The notes beneath the pieces are model-generated. The model was not told where the DNA came from. It saw nothing but the letters and a program-made list of their open reading frames with translations, and ran no database searches. A program made the position numbers and the translations under genes. 64,000 nt of DNA from Sporolactobacillus kofuensis (GTDB taxonomy: Bacteria; Bacillota; Bacilli; Bacillales; Sporolactobacillaceae), in the NCBI RefSeq assembly GCF_042660205.1, contig NZ_JBHSTQ010000009.1, forward strand, positions 83,110-147,109, read 5' to 3'. This document shows, piece after piece, positions 35,290 to 44,394 of this stretch (position 1 is its first letter; every line of letters starts with the position of its first letter).

Positions 35290-36054
35290 TTAATGCGCAT
35301 GCCAATTTCTTTTTATGGCGTCCATTAACCGTGCGGACATCTCCGCATAGCCTTTTTTATTTGGATGGAAATGATCCGTATAAAGCAGCTTATCTGTATT
35401 GCCTTTGAACAGATCGCTCGTCTGTATAAAAGTAGCAGGCTTATATTTGCTTATAATTGACTCGCTTTTTGTATTCCATCGATTAAGAATGGGAATAAAA
35501 TCTTTATTCGCACGCCCCAGGTAATCCTCAAAAGGATTATACAGACCAAAATAATAAATGCGCGTATTTGGATTCAACCGGCGTATCTTAGTGAACACTT
35601 GGTTTAAATGATCTGAGAATACTTTTTGCTGATTGGAAAAATCACTTTGGTGAAGATCCAAAAAATTCTTTCTGAAGACATAAACCAAATCATTACCACC
35701 AATTGTAAGAAAGATGGTATTTGACTGTTTTATAGCATGAGCCACTTGAGGTTGCTTCAATTTCTTTAATAAATCCGATGAAGTGTCTCCTTGATGACCG
35801 AAATCTTGTATCTCAACTTTCTTTACTCGTTTCTCTTTCTTCAACTTTTTAGTTGTCGCTCCGACATACCCCTGATTGTCTAGATCACCAACACCTTCAG
35901 TTAATGAATCGCCTATAGCAACAATCTTATAAGTGAGTTTCTCAGGTTTCTTCTTTGGTGCTGTTGTTTTCCCCATAAAGACAACATATATACTAGCAAT
36001 TAAAATAACACCAATAATCAAGATTAATAGACTGATAACGATTTTTTTCTTAAT
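35290..36054 (-). CDS. Membrane-anchored SGNH/GDSL hydrolase
   Basis: About 254 residues. The N-terminal IKKKIVISLLILIIGVILIA is a signal anchor. The catalytic Ser is in VAIGDSLTEGVG (block I), block II Gly in FGHQGDTSSD, block III Asn in TIGGNDLVYVF and block V Asp/His in DHFHPNKKGYAEM. It resembles the YpmR type, an extracellular lipase/esterase-like protein. No ATG, GTG or TTG gives a sensible start. AGAGAGGTG sits 7 nt before ATT (36054), which would begin exactly at the signal anchor. The alternative is GTG 36099, which lacks a ribosome site and overlaps the GrpB gene. Confidence 0.88.
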   Translation of the reverse strand: MKKKIVISLLILIIGVILIASIYVVFMGKTTAPKKKPEKLTYKIVAIGDSLTEGVGDLDNQGYVGATTKKLKKEKRVKKVEIQDFGHQGDTSSDLLKKLKQPQVAHAIKQSNTIFLTIGGNDLVYVFRKNFLDLHQSDFSNQQKVFSDHLNQVFTKIRRLNPNTRIYYFGLYNPFEDYLGRANKDFIPILNRWNTKSESIISKYKPATFIQTSDLFKGNTDKLLYTDHFHPNKKGYAEMSARLMDAIKRNWHAH

Positions 36055-36080
36055 AACTCTGCACCTCTCTAGCCCTTTCG

Positions 36081-36602
36081 TTATGCACCATACCACCACT
36101 GCAATGCAGTTTGTTCGATACGTCTACATAGTTCGTTTTTACCTTCGCAATAACTGTCGCAATCATTTGGATAGTGTTCCGCTAATTGTACTTTCATTTG
36201 GCTGTATAAATCGGCAGCATCTTCATGAACACTTAAAAAATCACGAAATGCCAAATGTCTTACCACATCTTCAGTTCCGCTTGTATATGCATGAAGATGA
36301 ACAAGGTGATTCCCTACCCCATCCGTCTTTTCAAAATAACGACGACCTTTAATGCCATGTGTTCCTAAGGGCCGATAACCCAACGATGACAATTGTTCAT
36401 TATCATCAAGAGCATGAACATCCTCAACCTCGATAAGAATATCAATCGTCGGCTTTGCACACATTCCCGGTATAGCAGTACTTCCGATATGATGAATAGC
36501 AGTTACCATTGATTTTAGATGATGAATGATTTGTGATGATTCTTTTTTATATAGGATCGGCCACTCCTCGTCATAAGGGACCACTTTTCGTTCTCTTTGC
36601 AC
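36081..36602 (-). CDS. GrpB-family (UPF0157) nucleotidyltransferase-like protein
   Basis: 173 residues. HIGSTAIPGMCAKPTIDILIEV (about 38-59) is the family core, with the G-S and D-x-D-type residues of the nucleotidyltransferase fold. RRYFEKTDG and NHLVHLHAY follow. The function is unproven. The start is GTG (36602) with GAGGAG 11 nt upstream. It lies directly upstream of the GDSL gene and may be co-transcribed with it. Confidence 0.9.
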   Translation of the reverse strand: MQRERKVVPYDEEWPILYKKESSQIIHHLKSMVTAIHHIGSTAIPGMCAKPTIDILIEVEDVHALDDNEQLSSLGYRPLGTHGIKGRRYFEKTDGVGNHLVHLHAYTSGTEDVVRHLAFRDFLSVHEDAADLYSQMKVQLAEHYPNDCDSYCEGKNELCRRIEQTALQWWYGA

Positions 36603-36692
36603 GGACTACTACACTCCTCTAGATCATTTGCTCATGGCTGTTCCTATTTTACCATAGACTCCTTATAATCATTTCGAAGAAAAAACAAAAAA

Positions 36693-36708
36693 CAGCGCGT
36701 AGGCGCTG
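36693..36708 (-). terminator. Terminator of the fbpB-like gene
   Basis: On the minus strand CAGCGC pairs with GCGCTG across CTAC and is followed by TTTTTTG and more T. It lies about 45 nt after the small gene's stop. Confidence 0.75.
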
Positions 36709-36753
36709 CTTTCCTATGACGAATGGTGATCATCTGATTCATTTTCACACGGA

Positions 36754-36873
36754 TTATTTTACCGCATGCCGGTTATCAATTCTAATTTCAATCTTTTTAA
36801 TCGCTTTCTCATCTTGGAGTATTTCCGACTTGTTTTTGAGGATTAATTCTTTAATGTTGCCTCTTTTTCTCAT
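36754..36873 (-). CDS. fbpB: FbpB-family small basic protein
   Basis: A 39-residue ORF: MRKRGNIKELILKNKSEILQ, continuing DEKAIKKIEIRIDNRHAVK. The pattern MRKR...eLi..Nk.eil.D..ai.kIE.rId.RH is that of Fur-regulated basic protein B. AAGGTGG lies about 9 nt upstream and a terminator follows. In B. subtilis FbpB works with the small RNA FsrA to spare iron. I see no clear Fur box in the 150 nt upstream, so iron control is not shown. Confidence 0.75.
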   Translation of the reverse strand: MRKRGNIKELILKNKSEILQDEKAIKKIEIRIDNRHAVK

Positions 36874-37069
36874 CGCTACCAACCACCTTTCTCGTTGTTC
36901 CATAAATTCACTGTATAGGACATATTCGGATTAAACGAAATTATGTGAATCTTTATTTATGTTTGTATCATTCCCCATTATCGATCATTAAAACCCTTTC
37001 TCTGACCTTTTGTTAAACTTTGGAACAATCTGCTACAATAAGGTGTAGAAACTGCAAGGGGGTTATTGA

Positions 37070-38446
37070 ATGGATCAGCAAATTACAAATACATTGGAGA
37101 AGAATCGAGAGCACTATTTGAAGGAAATGATTGAGTTTCTTTCAATTCCAAGTATAAGTTCAGATTCAACGCGAAAATCAGACGTAAGAAAAGCAGCCAA
37201 GTGGCTATCCGATGACTTGCGCAAAGGCGGTTTGGAAAACGTTCAAATTCTTGAAACAGCGGGGCATCCTGTCGTTTACGCTGATTATGTGAAAGCAGAG
37301 GGCAAGCCGACCGTTCTCTGTTACGGACATTATGACGTTCAACCGGTAGATCCGATTGACAAATGGAACACCGATCCTTTTCAACCGGTAATAAAAGACG
37401 ACGTTATTTATGGTCGCGGAACGAGTGATGACAAGGGTCAAGTATTTATGCTTGCTAAGATGGCAGAAACCATCTTAGAGGCAAAGGGTGAATTGCCGGT
37501 TAACATTAAATTCTGTTTTGAAGGAGAAGAAGAAATCGGCAGCAAAAACCTTGATGCGTTCGTTGATGAACATCTCGAACTTCTCAAAGCAGACGTTCTT
37601 CTCGTGTCAGACACAACAATGATCGGTATGGATCAACCGGCAGTCAGCTATGCTCTGCGTGGGCTCTGCGGATTAGAGGTCCGATTGCAAGGTGCAAATG
37701 GCGATCTGCACTCCGGCGTCTATGGAGGAGCTGTGCAAAATACACTTCATGCTATGATTGAACTACTTTCAACATTGCATGACAATAAAGGTCACGTAAC
37801 GGTTGACGGTTTCTACGATCAAGTGGATCCCTTAACTGATGAGGAACGAAAGACATGCGAACAACTTTCAAACGATGAAGCATTAAAAAAAGAACTCGGT
37901 GTTGATGCACTTTATGGTGAAGAAGGCTACCCAACGGTTGCACGTATCTGGTCACGTCCAACACTTGAAATCAACGGGCTTTACGGTGGTTTTCAAGGAG
38001 AAGGGCTAAAAACTGTTATCCCGTCGACAGCTACCGCCAAAATTACTTGCCGTCTTGTTCCTGATCAAGATCCGGCTATAATCGGTGCATTACTTAAGAA
38101 GCATCTCAGAGATCATCTCCCAGAAGGTGTAAAACTTGATGTCGAACTGATGGATCATGCAGAACCATTTAGTATGCCCGTCAATCATCCGGCATTGAAA
38201 GCTGCACATCACGCACTGGAAGAAGCTTTCACTACAAAAGCAATACTTTCTCGTCAAGGTGGATCTGTTCCGATTGTCAATACGTTTCATGATAAACTCG
38301 GTCTCGCACCCATTCTGATGGGATTTGGTCTCGATAGTGAGAATTTCCATGCGCCAAATGAACATTTCCACCTTCAAAATTATGATCGTGGCATGCGCGC
38401 ACTCATCGCCTTCTTGTACGATTTACCTGAACAGATGCAAAAATGA
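37070..38446 (+). CDS. M20-family dipeptidase
   Basis: 458 residues, a zinc-dependent exopeptidase. Metal ligands are His in VLCYGHYDVQP, bridging Asp in YGRGTSDDKGQ, the Glu pair in CFEGEEEIGS, and a later His in SENFHAPNEHF. A lid/dimerisation domain (about 200-320) interrupts the catalytic domain. The family cleaves dipeptides or N-acyl amino acids; this subgroup is usually annotated as dipeptidase. AAGGGGG is 7-8 nt before the ATG. It is a single gene with a strong terminator. Confidence 0.92.
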   Translation: MDQQITNTLEKNREHYLKEMIEFLSIPSISSDSTRKSDVRKAAKWLSDDLRKGGLENVQILETAGHPVVYADYVKAEGKPTVLCYGHYDVQPVDPIDKWNTDPFQPVIKDDVIYGRGTSDDKGQVFMLAKMAETILEAKGELPVNIKFCFEGEEEIGSKNLDAFVDEHLELLKADVLLVSDTTMIGMDQPAVSYALRGLCGLEVRLQGANGDLHSGVYGGAVQNTLHAMIELLSTLHDNKGHVTVDGFYDQVDPLTDEERKTCEQLSNDEALKKELGVDALYGEEGYPTVARIWSRPTLEINGLYGGFQGEGLKTVIPSTATAKITCRLVPDQDPAIIGALLKKHLRDHLPEGVKLDVELMDHAEPFSMPVNHPALKAAHHALEEAFTTKAILSRQGGSVPIVNTFHDKLGLAPILMGFGLDSENFHAPNEHFHLQNYDRGMRALIAFLYDLPEQMQK

Positions 38447-38468
38447 TCCGAAATGAATGTAAGAAAGA

Positions 38469-38501
38469 GGCTGTCCTTTATAGAAAGGACAGCCCCTTTT
38501 T
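38469..38501 (+). terminator. Terminator of the M20 dipeptidase gene
   Basis: GGCTGTCCTTT (38469-38479) pairs perfectly with 38484-38494, followed by CC and T5. Confidence 0.92.
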
Positions 38502-38688
38502 AATTGAAGAAGTCATATGAAGTTTATTCATCCAAAACGAATCTTTTTCATAAAGAGCATCATTACAATGGAGTCGGTTTTAACCTGTCCAACGGAATCC
38601 TCTCCTCCGAAAAATAATCCGAATGTTTGAAGGCACTAAAAGAACTCCTTCATTTATTATTTTGTACCGTTTTTTTGAATGTTATACA

Positions 38689-41424
38689 TCAATTCACTGA
38701 TTCAGCCAATTTTCGTCTTAATACAGTTTGAAGAATACCGCCATTACGATAGTAATCAATTTCAACTTCACTATCAAAACGAACAATGACTTCGAAATTG
38801 ATGTCAGTTCCATCACTTGTAATCGCTTTTGCAGTCACAATCTTTCCGGGAGCTACGGTTTCATCAACAAATACCGTTATGGATTCCTCACCCGTGAGTC
38901 CCAAAGTATCTGCGTTCTGACCTTCAAGATATTGCAACGGAAGAACTCCCATCATCACAAGATTACTACGGTGAATACGTTCATAACTTTGAGCGATAAC
39001 AGCCTTGATCCCGAGCAAATTTGTTCCTTTTGCTGCCCAGTCACGTGAGCTCCCCATTCCATAATCTCTTCCTGCCAAGACAACTAATGGAGTACCCTCT
39101 TGTTTGTATTTCATTGCCGCATCAAAGATTGGCATCACTTCATGTGTGGGCCAATAAGTTGTATAGCCGCCCTCTGTTCCTGATGCGATCTGATTCCTTA
39201 TTCGTACATTTGCAAATGTTCCGCGCATCATGACTTCATGATTGCCACGTCGTGAACCGTAGGAATTAAAATCAAATGGCCTTACTCCGTGATTCAACAA
39301 ATAGGAGCCCGCAGGACTATTCTTGGCAATTGTTCCTGCCGGTGAGATATGATCCGTTGTCACTGAGTCACCAAACTTGCCGATCACTCGCATCGATTTT
39401 AGTGGTGCAATCGCGTTTAATTCTGCGGATAAATGTTCAAAGAAAGGAGGATTTTGAATATACGTTGATGTTTGATCCCAATCGTATAACTCTCCCTTAC
39501 TTGTTAGAATCTTATTCCACCGCTGATTTTCAGTAAAGACACGAGAATACTCCTTCTTGAAACTTTCAGGACCTACTGATTGATTCATCACACCTTCAAT
39601 TTCATCACTAGACGGCCAAATATCTTTGAAATATACGTCATTACCTTCGTGGTCCTTGCCGAAAGAATCATGCGCCATATCAAAGTCAACCGTTCCAGCG
39701 AGTGCATAAGCGACAACAAGAGGTGGTGATGCTAAATAATTCGCACGAATCATTGAATGAATGCGCCCTTCGAAGTTGCGATTACCTGACAGTACCGCTG
39801 AAACAGTAAGATCCTGTTCTGCGATCGCTTTCTCAACTGCCGCTGGAAGTGGGCCGGAATTTCCAATACATGTTGTGCAACCATAGCCAACAACATTGAA
39901 ACCCATTTGTTCAAGATAAGGTAACAAACCAGCCTTCTCAAGGTAATCTGTTACAACTTTTGATCCTGGGGCCAAGCTTGTCTTCACATAGTTTGGTACA
40001 GTTAGCCCTTTTTCTACTGCTTTTTTTGCGACTAACCCAGCACCAATCATTACACTTGGATTGCTCGTGTTCGTACAGCTGGTAATGGCTGCAATGACTA
40101 CAGCTCCCGTTCTCAGTTGTTCTTGTGTTCCATCGTCATAAGTCACTGTTGCTTCTTTACTCAGCTCGTCATTTTGAAAACCAAACCCATGATTCCCTGA
40201 TGGCCGTGTAAGCGCTGCTTCGAATTCATTTTTCATCTCCGCAAGCGTAACACGATCTTGCGGACGTTTCGGACCGGAGAGCGATGGATGTATATCAGAT
40301 AGATTTAGTTCAAGGACTTTCGTAAAATTAGGATCTTGGGCTTCAGGTGTGTAAAATAAACCATTTGCCCGGCAATAGTCTTCAACGAGCTGTACCTGTT
40401 CTTCAGAACGTCCTGTAAGGCGTAAATAATCTAACGTTACTTGATCAACAGGGAAGAAAGTTGCCGTTGCACCGTTTTCCGGGGACATATTCGATACTGT
40501 GGCACGATCTGCCAGTGACATATGTGAGAGACTAGGACCAAAGAATTCAACAAATTTACCAACAACTCCTTCTTCACGAAGCAATTGGGTCACACTGAGT
40601 GCGAGGTCGGTTGCTGTCGTACCATTTGGGAGTTCTCCTGTGATTCTGATGCCAATCACATCCGGAACAGGAAAATAAGAGGGTTGTCCAAGCATCCCTG
40701 CTTCAGCTTCAATCCCTCCGACACCCCAACCAAGTACACCAAGACCATTAATCATCGTTGTATGCGAATCCGTCCCAACCAGTGTATCCGGAAAAGCTAA
40801 AGTTACACCGTCATCGTCCTCCACAGCGTGAACCACAGCAGCTAGATACTCAAGATTCACCTGGTGAACGATTCCCGTCGCAGGTGGAACAGCACGGAAA
40901 TTCTTGAACGACGTTTGTGCCCACTTTAGAAATTTATAACGTTCTTCATTACGTTCGAATTCTCGTTCCATGTTAAACTGCAAGGCATGATTCGTACCGA
41001 ATTGATCAACTTGTACCGAGTGATCAACAACAAGGTCAACCGGTTTTTCCGGATTTATTTTTTCTGGATCCCCGCCTAAGTCAGCCATAGCCTTCCTAAG
41101 TGATGCAAGATCTACAACTGCCGGAACTCCCGTGAAATCTTGAAGAATGATTCTTGAGGGATTAAAGGGAACATCAATCTGTTTATTCAGTTTCGCAGTC
41201 CCCCAGCTTGCCAAGTTCTCAACGTGTTCTTTCTTTATCACTTTACCGTCACATTGGCGGAGAACAGCTTCTAGCAATACTTTAATTGAATAGGGCAGTT
41301 TATTGATCGCCCCATACTCAGATAACGCGCTTAACCGGTAATAATTGAAGGGCTTACCGCTGCTTGTAAACGTATCAAGAGCTTGAAAGTAATCCTTCGT
41401 TTTAGACGTCTTCGTGGCTGTCAT
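38689..41424 (-). CDS. acnA: Aconitate hydratase
   Basis: 911 residues, the length of CitB/AcnA. The [4Fe-4S] cysteines are in AITSCTNTSNPS and YGCTTCIGNSGP. The substrate-binding TLVGTDSHTTMINGLGVLGWGVGG and the C-terminal swivel domain with GRDYGMGSSRDWAAKG are present. It interconverts citrate and isocitrate and may bind RNA when iron is low. AGGGGAGGG lies 7 nt before the ATG. Its promoter region has a 21-nt palindrome at 41504-41524. The TCA neighbours citZ and icd are not in this window. Confidence 0.97.
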   Translation of the reverse strand: MTATKTSKTKDYFQALDTFTSSGKPFNYYRLSALSEYGAINKLPYSIKVLLEAVLRQCDGKVIKKEHVENLASWGTAKLNKQIDVPFNPSRIILQDFTGVPAVVDLASLRKAMADLGGDPEKINPEKPVDLVVDHSVQVDQFGTNHALQFNMEREFERNEERYKFLKWAQTSFKNFRAVPPATGIVHQVNLEYLAAVVHAVEDDDGVTLAFPDTLVGTDSHTTMINGLGVLGWGVGGIEAEAGMLGQPSYFPVPDVIGIRITGELPNGTTATDLALSVTQLLREEGVVGKFVEFFGPSLSHMSLADRATVSNMSPENGATATFFPVDQVTLDYLRLTGRSEEQVQLVEDYCRANGLFYTPEAQDPNFTKVLELNLSDIHPSLSGPKRPQDRVTLAEMKNEFEAALTRPSGNHGFGFQNDELSKEATVTYDDGTQEQLRTGAVVIAAITSCTNTSNPSVMIGAGLVAKKAVEKGLTVPNYVKTSLAPGSKVVTDYLEKAGLLPYLEQMGFNVVGYGCTTCIGNSGPLPAAVEKAIAEQDLTVSAVLSGNRNFEGRIHSMIRANYLASPPLVVAYALAGTVDFDMAHDSFGKDHEGNDVYFKDIWPSSDEIEGVMNQSVGPESFKKEYSRVFTENQRWNKILTSKGELYDWDQTSTYIQNPPFFEHLSAELNAIAPLKSMRVIGKFGDSVTTDHISPAGTIAKNSPAGSYLLNHGVRPFDFNSYGSRRGNHEVMMRGTFANVRIRNQIASGTEGGYTTYWPTHEVMPIFDAAMKYKQEGTPLVVLAGRDYGMGSSRDWAAKGTNLLGIKAVIAQSYERIHRSNLVMMGVLPLQYLEGQNADTLGLTGEESITVFVDETVAPGKIVTAKAITSDGTDINFEVIVRFDSEVEIDYYRNGGILQTVLRRKLAESVN

Positions 41425-41503
41425 TTGGGCACCCTCCCCTTTGAAATTAATGGAAACTTCTTTATTTAATCATAATTGATCTAATTAATTAAGTAAATTT
41501 TAA

Positions 41504-41524
41504 TTATCACAATTATCGTGATAA
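41504..41524. promoter_or_regulatory. Palindrome upstream of aconitase gene
   Basis: TTATCAC (41504-41510), 7 nt, GTGATAA (41518-41524): perfect arms about 80 nt before the acnA start. B. subtilis CcpC binds ATAA-N7-TTAT-type dyads upstream of citB, so a CcpC-like operator is plausible, but the arm sequence differs. It could equally be a site for another dimeric regulator. Confidence 0.5.
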
Positions 41525-41594
41525 GTTTTACTTATCTATAAATATTTAGTGAAAGCCTTCTCTCTTCTATTATCGACTATTTTTAAGTTTGAAG

Positions 41595-41635
41595 ACAAAA
41601 AGAAGAGAATAAACACCATAAGATGTTTATCCTCT
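41595..41635 (-). terminator. Terminator of the nag operon, overlapping the nagR stop
   Basis: On the minus strand AGAGGATAAACA pairs with TGTTTATTCTCT (one mismatch), followed by TCTTTTTG. The 5' arm contains the last codons and stop of nagR. Confidence 0.75.
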
Positions 41636-42355
41636 AGGTAAAGTAATTGTAAATTTGTACCGATCAGCACGGAAAAGTGAGAGGGTTTGTTCAATCGGTT
41701 GGCCACTCTCAAGAAACGAACAACGCTCAATGAGAAGTAGCGGTGATCCATTAGGAATCTTAAGAATTTCTGCTTCTTCATTAGTTACTAAAGATGCCTC
41801 AAGTGACTGTTCCGCATGATGGATTTTCAAGCCGCATTCCTTTTCAATGTACTGATAAAGAGAGGGATCTGCTTTCTTCTCGGTGAGCTCTGGAAATACG
41901 CGAACCGGAAGATACGAAATTTCAATACCAATCGGCTCATCGTTAGCCAGTCGAACCCGCTTAATCTCAAAAACTTCTTCTGATGTCTTTAGTCCAAGAT
42001 GCTTCGAAACGTTTGAAGAGGGAAGCGTCCTACTGAAATCCAAGATCTGACTTCCAGGTGTCATTCCACGGCGGATCATGTCCTCTGAGAATCCATCGAG
42101 TCCTAATAAATTTTTTTCAATTTTATAGTGATTCGCAACAAAGGTTCCTTTGCCTTTTATCCGGACAAGTATTCCTGCATTTACAAGTTCCATAATTGCC
42201 TGGCGTACAGTCATCCGTGACACATGAAAATGATCGGTTAATTCTCGTTCAGAGGGAATCTGGTCGCCTGCTTGCAAATTTTTGTTTTCAATTAATTGTT
42301 CAATATATTGTTCGATTTGATAATACATGGGTACCGGGGACTGACGGTCAAACAT
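41627..42355 (-). CDS. nagR: GntR/HutC-family repressor of amino-sugar genes
   Basis: 242 residues. An N-terminal winged helix (QIPSERELTDHFHVSRMTVR) and a C-terminal UTRA/chorismate-lyase-like effector domain (ISYLPVRVFPEL, PLLLIERCSF) are clear. In B. subtilis NagR (YvoA) represses nag genes and is released by glucosamine- or N-acetylglucosamine-6-phosphate. AAGGA 8 nt before ATG 42355 overlaps the end of nagB. It is third in nagA-nagB-nagR. A palindrome upstream of nagA is the likely operator. Confidence 0.92.
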   Translation of the reverse strand: MFDRQSPVPMYYQIEQYIEQLIENKNLQAGDQIPSERELTDHFHVSRMTVRQAIMELVNAGILVRIKGKGTFVANHYKIEKNLLGLDGFSEDMIRRGMTPGSQILDFSRTLPSSNVSKHLGLKTSEEVFEIKRVRLANDEPIGIEISYLPVRVFPELTEKKADPSLYQYIEKECGLKIHHAEQSLEASLVTNEEAEILKIPNGSPLLLIERCSFLESGQPIEQTLSLFRADRYKFTITLPRG

Positions 42356-42359
42356 TTCA

Positions 42360-43100
42360 TCATTCCTTGTTGAGTTTTGTAAGTGACAAGGCTTGTTCAT
42401 CAGCAATGATTGTAACATCTGGATGCGCCACCAGTGCTGAAGCAGGAAAATCATCATCGGGAGCAGAGCAATCCAAAAGCCTACGTACTGCTTCCGCCTT
42501 GTCTTTGCCAGAAGCAATCAAGATTATTTTTCTACTCTTTAATATCGTACCAATACCCATTGTGATTGCTTGGTCAGGAACTTTTGATAGATCGGTAAAA
42601 TACCGGGCATTGGCTTGTCGTGTGGACGGAGTTAATTTTACAACATGTGTCCCAATCGTTAAAGGGGTGCCGGGTTCATTAAAGCCAATATGTCCATTGC
42701 GTCCAATACCGAGTAATTGCAAATCAACGCCGCCAAGGCTTTCAATCAACTGATCATAAGAAGCACAATAGTCGACCGATGCATGTTCTCCATCAGGAAG
42801 ATGAGTTTGATTTGCTGGAATGTCTATATATTTAAAAAAGTGATGATACATATACGAATGATAGCTATTTGAATCTTGAGGATTAATACCAACATATTCA
42901 TCAAGATTCACTGTATGAATCTTACTGTAGCTTGTTCCATTTTGCTGATGGTCCATCACGAGCGCTTTGTACGTTTTTTCTGGCGTACCACCTGTCGCTA
43001 GTCCAAGGACCGCATTCGGTTTCTGCGTTACTAAAGTTGAGATGATCGTTGCCGCTTTTTGACTCATCTCATTATTATTTGTTACTGAAATTAAGTGCAT
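42360..43100 (-). CDS. nagB: Glucosamine-6-phosphate deaminase
   Basis: 246 residues. LGLATGGTPEKTYKAL binds phosphate, NLDEYVGI holds the catalytic Asp, and LLGIGRNGHIGFNEPG holds the active-site Asn/His. Short NagB forms of this size are normal in Firmicutes and lack the C-terminal extension of the E. coli enzyme. It converts glucosamine-6-phosphate to fructose-6-phosphate and ammonia. AGGAGG lies 9 nt before the ATG, and 1 nt separates it from the nagA stop. Confidence 0.96.
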   Translation of the reverse strand: MHLISVTNNNEMSQKAATIISTLVTQKPNAVLGLATGGTPEKTYKALVMDHQQNGTSYSKIHTVNLDEYVGINPQDSNSYHSYMYHHFFKYIDIPANQTHLPDGEHASVDYCASYDQLIESLGGVDLQLLGIGRNGHIGFNEPGTPLTIGTHVVKLTPSTRQANARYFTDLSKVPDQAITMGIGTILKSRKIILIASGKDKAEAVRRLLDCSAPDDDFPASALVAHPDVTIIADEQALSLTKLNKE

Positions 43101-43101
43101 C

Positions 43102-44271
43102 TTAACGTTCCTCCTCTTTTTGATAAGCAATCGTTCCCCGGCATACAGTCAGAACCAATTCATTTTTCTCATTAAGAATAATAAAATCAGCATCTTTACC
43201 CTCTTCAAGTGAGCCTTTACGCTCATAAACACCACATTGCTGCGCGGGGTTTATAGCTCCCATCTGTACAATGTCGTCAAGTGTTGCATCCGTAAATGCC
43301 AACATATTTTTTAACGACTGATCCATCTTTAGCACACTTCCGGCGATTGTTCCGCTCTTTAGAAGCGCGAGTCCATCGTTCACATAGACATCTTGGCCAC
43401 CAAGATCATAGACACCGTTCTTGAGGCATTTTGCTCGCATCGAATCGGTTATGAGGATCATGCGCTCGCTGCCTTTTAATCTGAATGCAAGATCAACCAT
43501 TTCCTTACATATATGATGGCCATCGCTAATGAGCTCCGTATATAATTGTGGATGGATCAGAGCTTCTCCAAGAATACCGGGTTCGCGATGATGCAAGCCC
43601 CTCATCCCATTGAATAGATGGGTAACCTGAGTTGCTCCAGCATTGACTGCTTGAATCACATCTTGATGTGTACCATTGGAATGTCCAATAGAAGCCACAA
43701 CTCCTTGATCAGCCAAATGTTTAATCAAATCAAGACCACCCTTTGTTTCCGGAGCAAGGGTTACTTCTTTTATTGCATGTCCAGACATTTTCTGCCATTT
43801 ATCAAAAAGCGCACAATCAGCTTCCCGGATGAACTCAACCGGTTGAGCACCCGCCTTTTCTTGATTAATAAATGGACCTTCCAAGTGAATGCCCAAAATC
43901 TCGGCTTCACCGTCATGTTGATGACCCATTATCTGTCCGGCGTTTACTATTGCCTGTTCAATTGCAGGTACGGATTGCGTGATTGTTGTGGCGAGAAACG
44001 CAGTTGTTCCCTCTTTTGCAAGCGTTGAAGCGATATTGGATAATGCTTCCGGAGTGGCATCCATCGTATCAGAACCGTTTGCGCCATGAATATGCATATC
44101 GATCATACCCGGGATACATTTGTAATTGCTTGGAAAGTGAAGCGTCTGAGATACTGAATCCGTGTGATTTGATCTAGCGCCAACAATCTTCCCGTTCTCG
44201 ACCATAAGACTCCCTTTATTAATCCATTCATTATTAAAATAAATGGAACAGCCTTCAATTTTCATCGACAC
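43102..44271 (-). CDS. nagA: N-acetylglucosamine-6-phosphate deacetylase
   Basis: About 389 residues of the amidohydrolase superfamily. MIDMHIHGANGSDTMD, HLEGPFINQEKAGAQ, ASIGHSNGTHQD and VTHLFNGMRGLHHREPG carry the metal and substrate ligands, and the catalytic Asp is in ILITDSM. It deacetylates GlcNAc-6-phosphate for nagB. I favour GTG 44271, with AAGGAG 8 nt upstream; ATG 44277 is too close to it and ATG 44265 is also possible. It is first gene of the operon and sits 38 nt from the NagR-like palindrome. Confidence 0.95.
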   Translation of the reverse strand: MSMKIEGCSIYFNNEWINKGSLMVENGKIVGARSNHTDSVSQTLHFPSNYKCIPGMIDMHIHGANGSDTMDATPEALSNIASTLAKEGTTAFLATTITQSVPAIEQAIVNAGQIMGHQHDGEAEILGIHLEGPFINQEKAGAQPVEFIREADCALFDKWQKMSGHAIKEVTLAPETKGGLDLIKHLADQGVVASIGHSNGTHQDVIQAVNAGATQVTHLFNGMRGLHHREPGILGEALIHPQLYTELISDGHHICKEMVDLAFRLKGSERMILITDSMRAKCLKNGVYDLGGQDVYVNDGLALLKSGTIAGSVLKMDQSLKNMLAFTDATLDDIVQMGAINPAQQCGVYERKGSLEEGKDADFIILNEKNELVLTVCRGTIAYQKEEER

Positions 44272-44308
44272 ATCCATCGCTCCTTTTTCTTTTATTTTAG
44301 CACCAAAC

Positions 44309-44336
44309 ATATATAGTTGTCTAGACATCTATATAT
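44309..44336. promoter_or_regulatory. NagR (dre-type) operator upstream of nagA
   Basis: A 28-bp imperfect palindrome with core TGTCTAGACA and AT-rich arms ATATATAG/CTATATAT, with one mismatch per half. The B. subtilis NagR consensus centres on GTCTAGAC, so this matches the expected site. It lies 38-65 nt before nagA, where it would overlap the promoter. Confidence 0.75.
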
Positions 44337-44394
44337 ATTCAATCAATAAAAAAACCGGGCAAAAAACGCCAAGTTCTTAAATCATACCCGATTT

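Noticed and set aside
36716..36934. 72-codon plus-strand ORF opposite the fbpB-like gene
   Set aside because: The minus strand carries a recognisable FbpB-type protein with ribosome site and terminator; the plus ORF is its shadow.
37021..37069. Fur box or riboswitch upstream of the M20 dipeptidase
   Set aside because: Only an ordinary AT-rich promoter region and ribosome site are visible.
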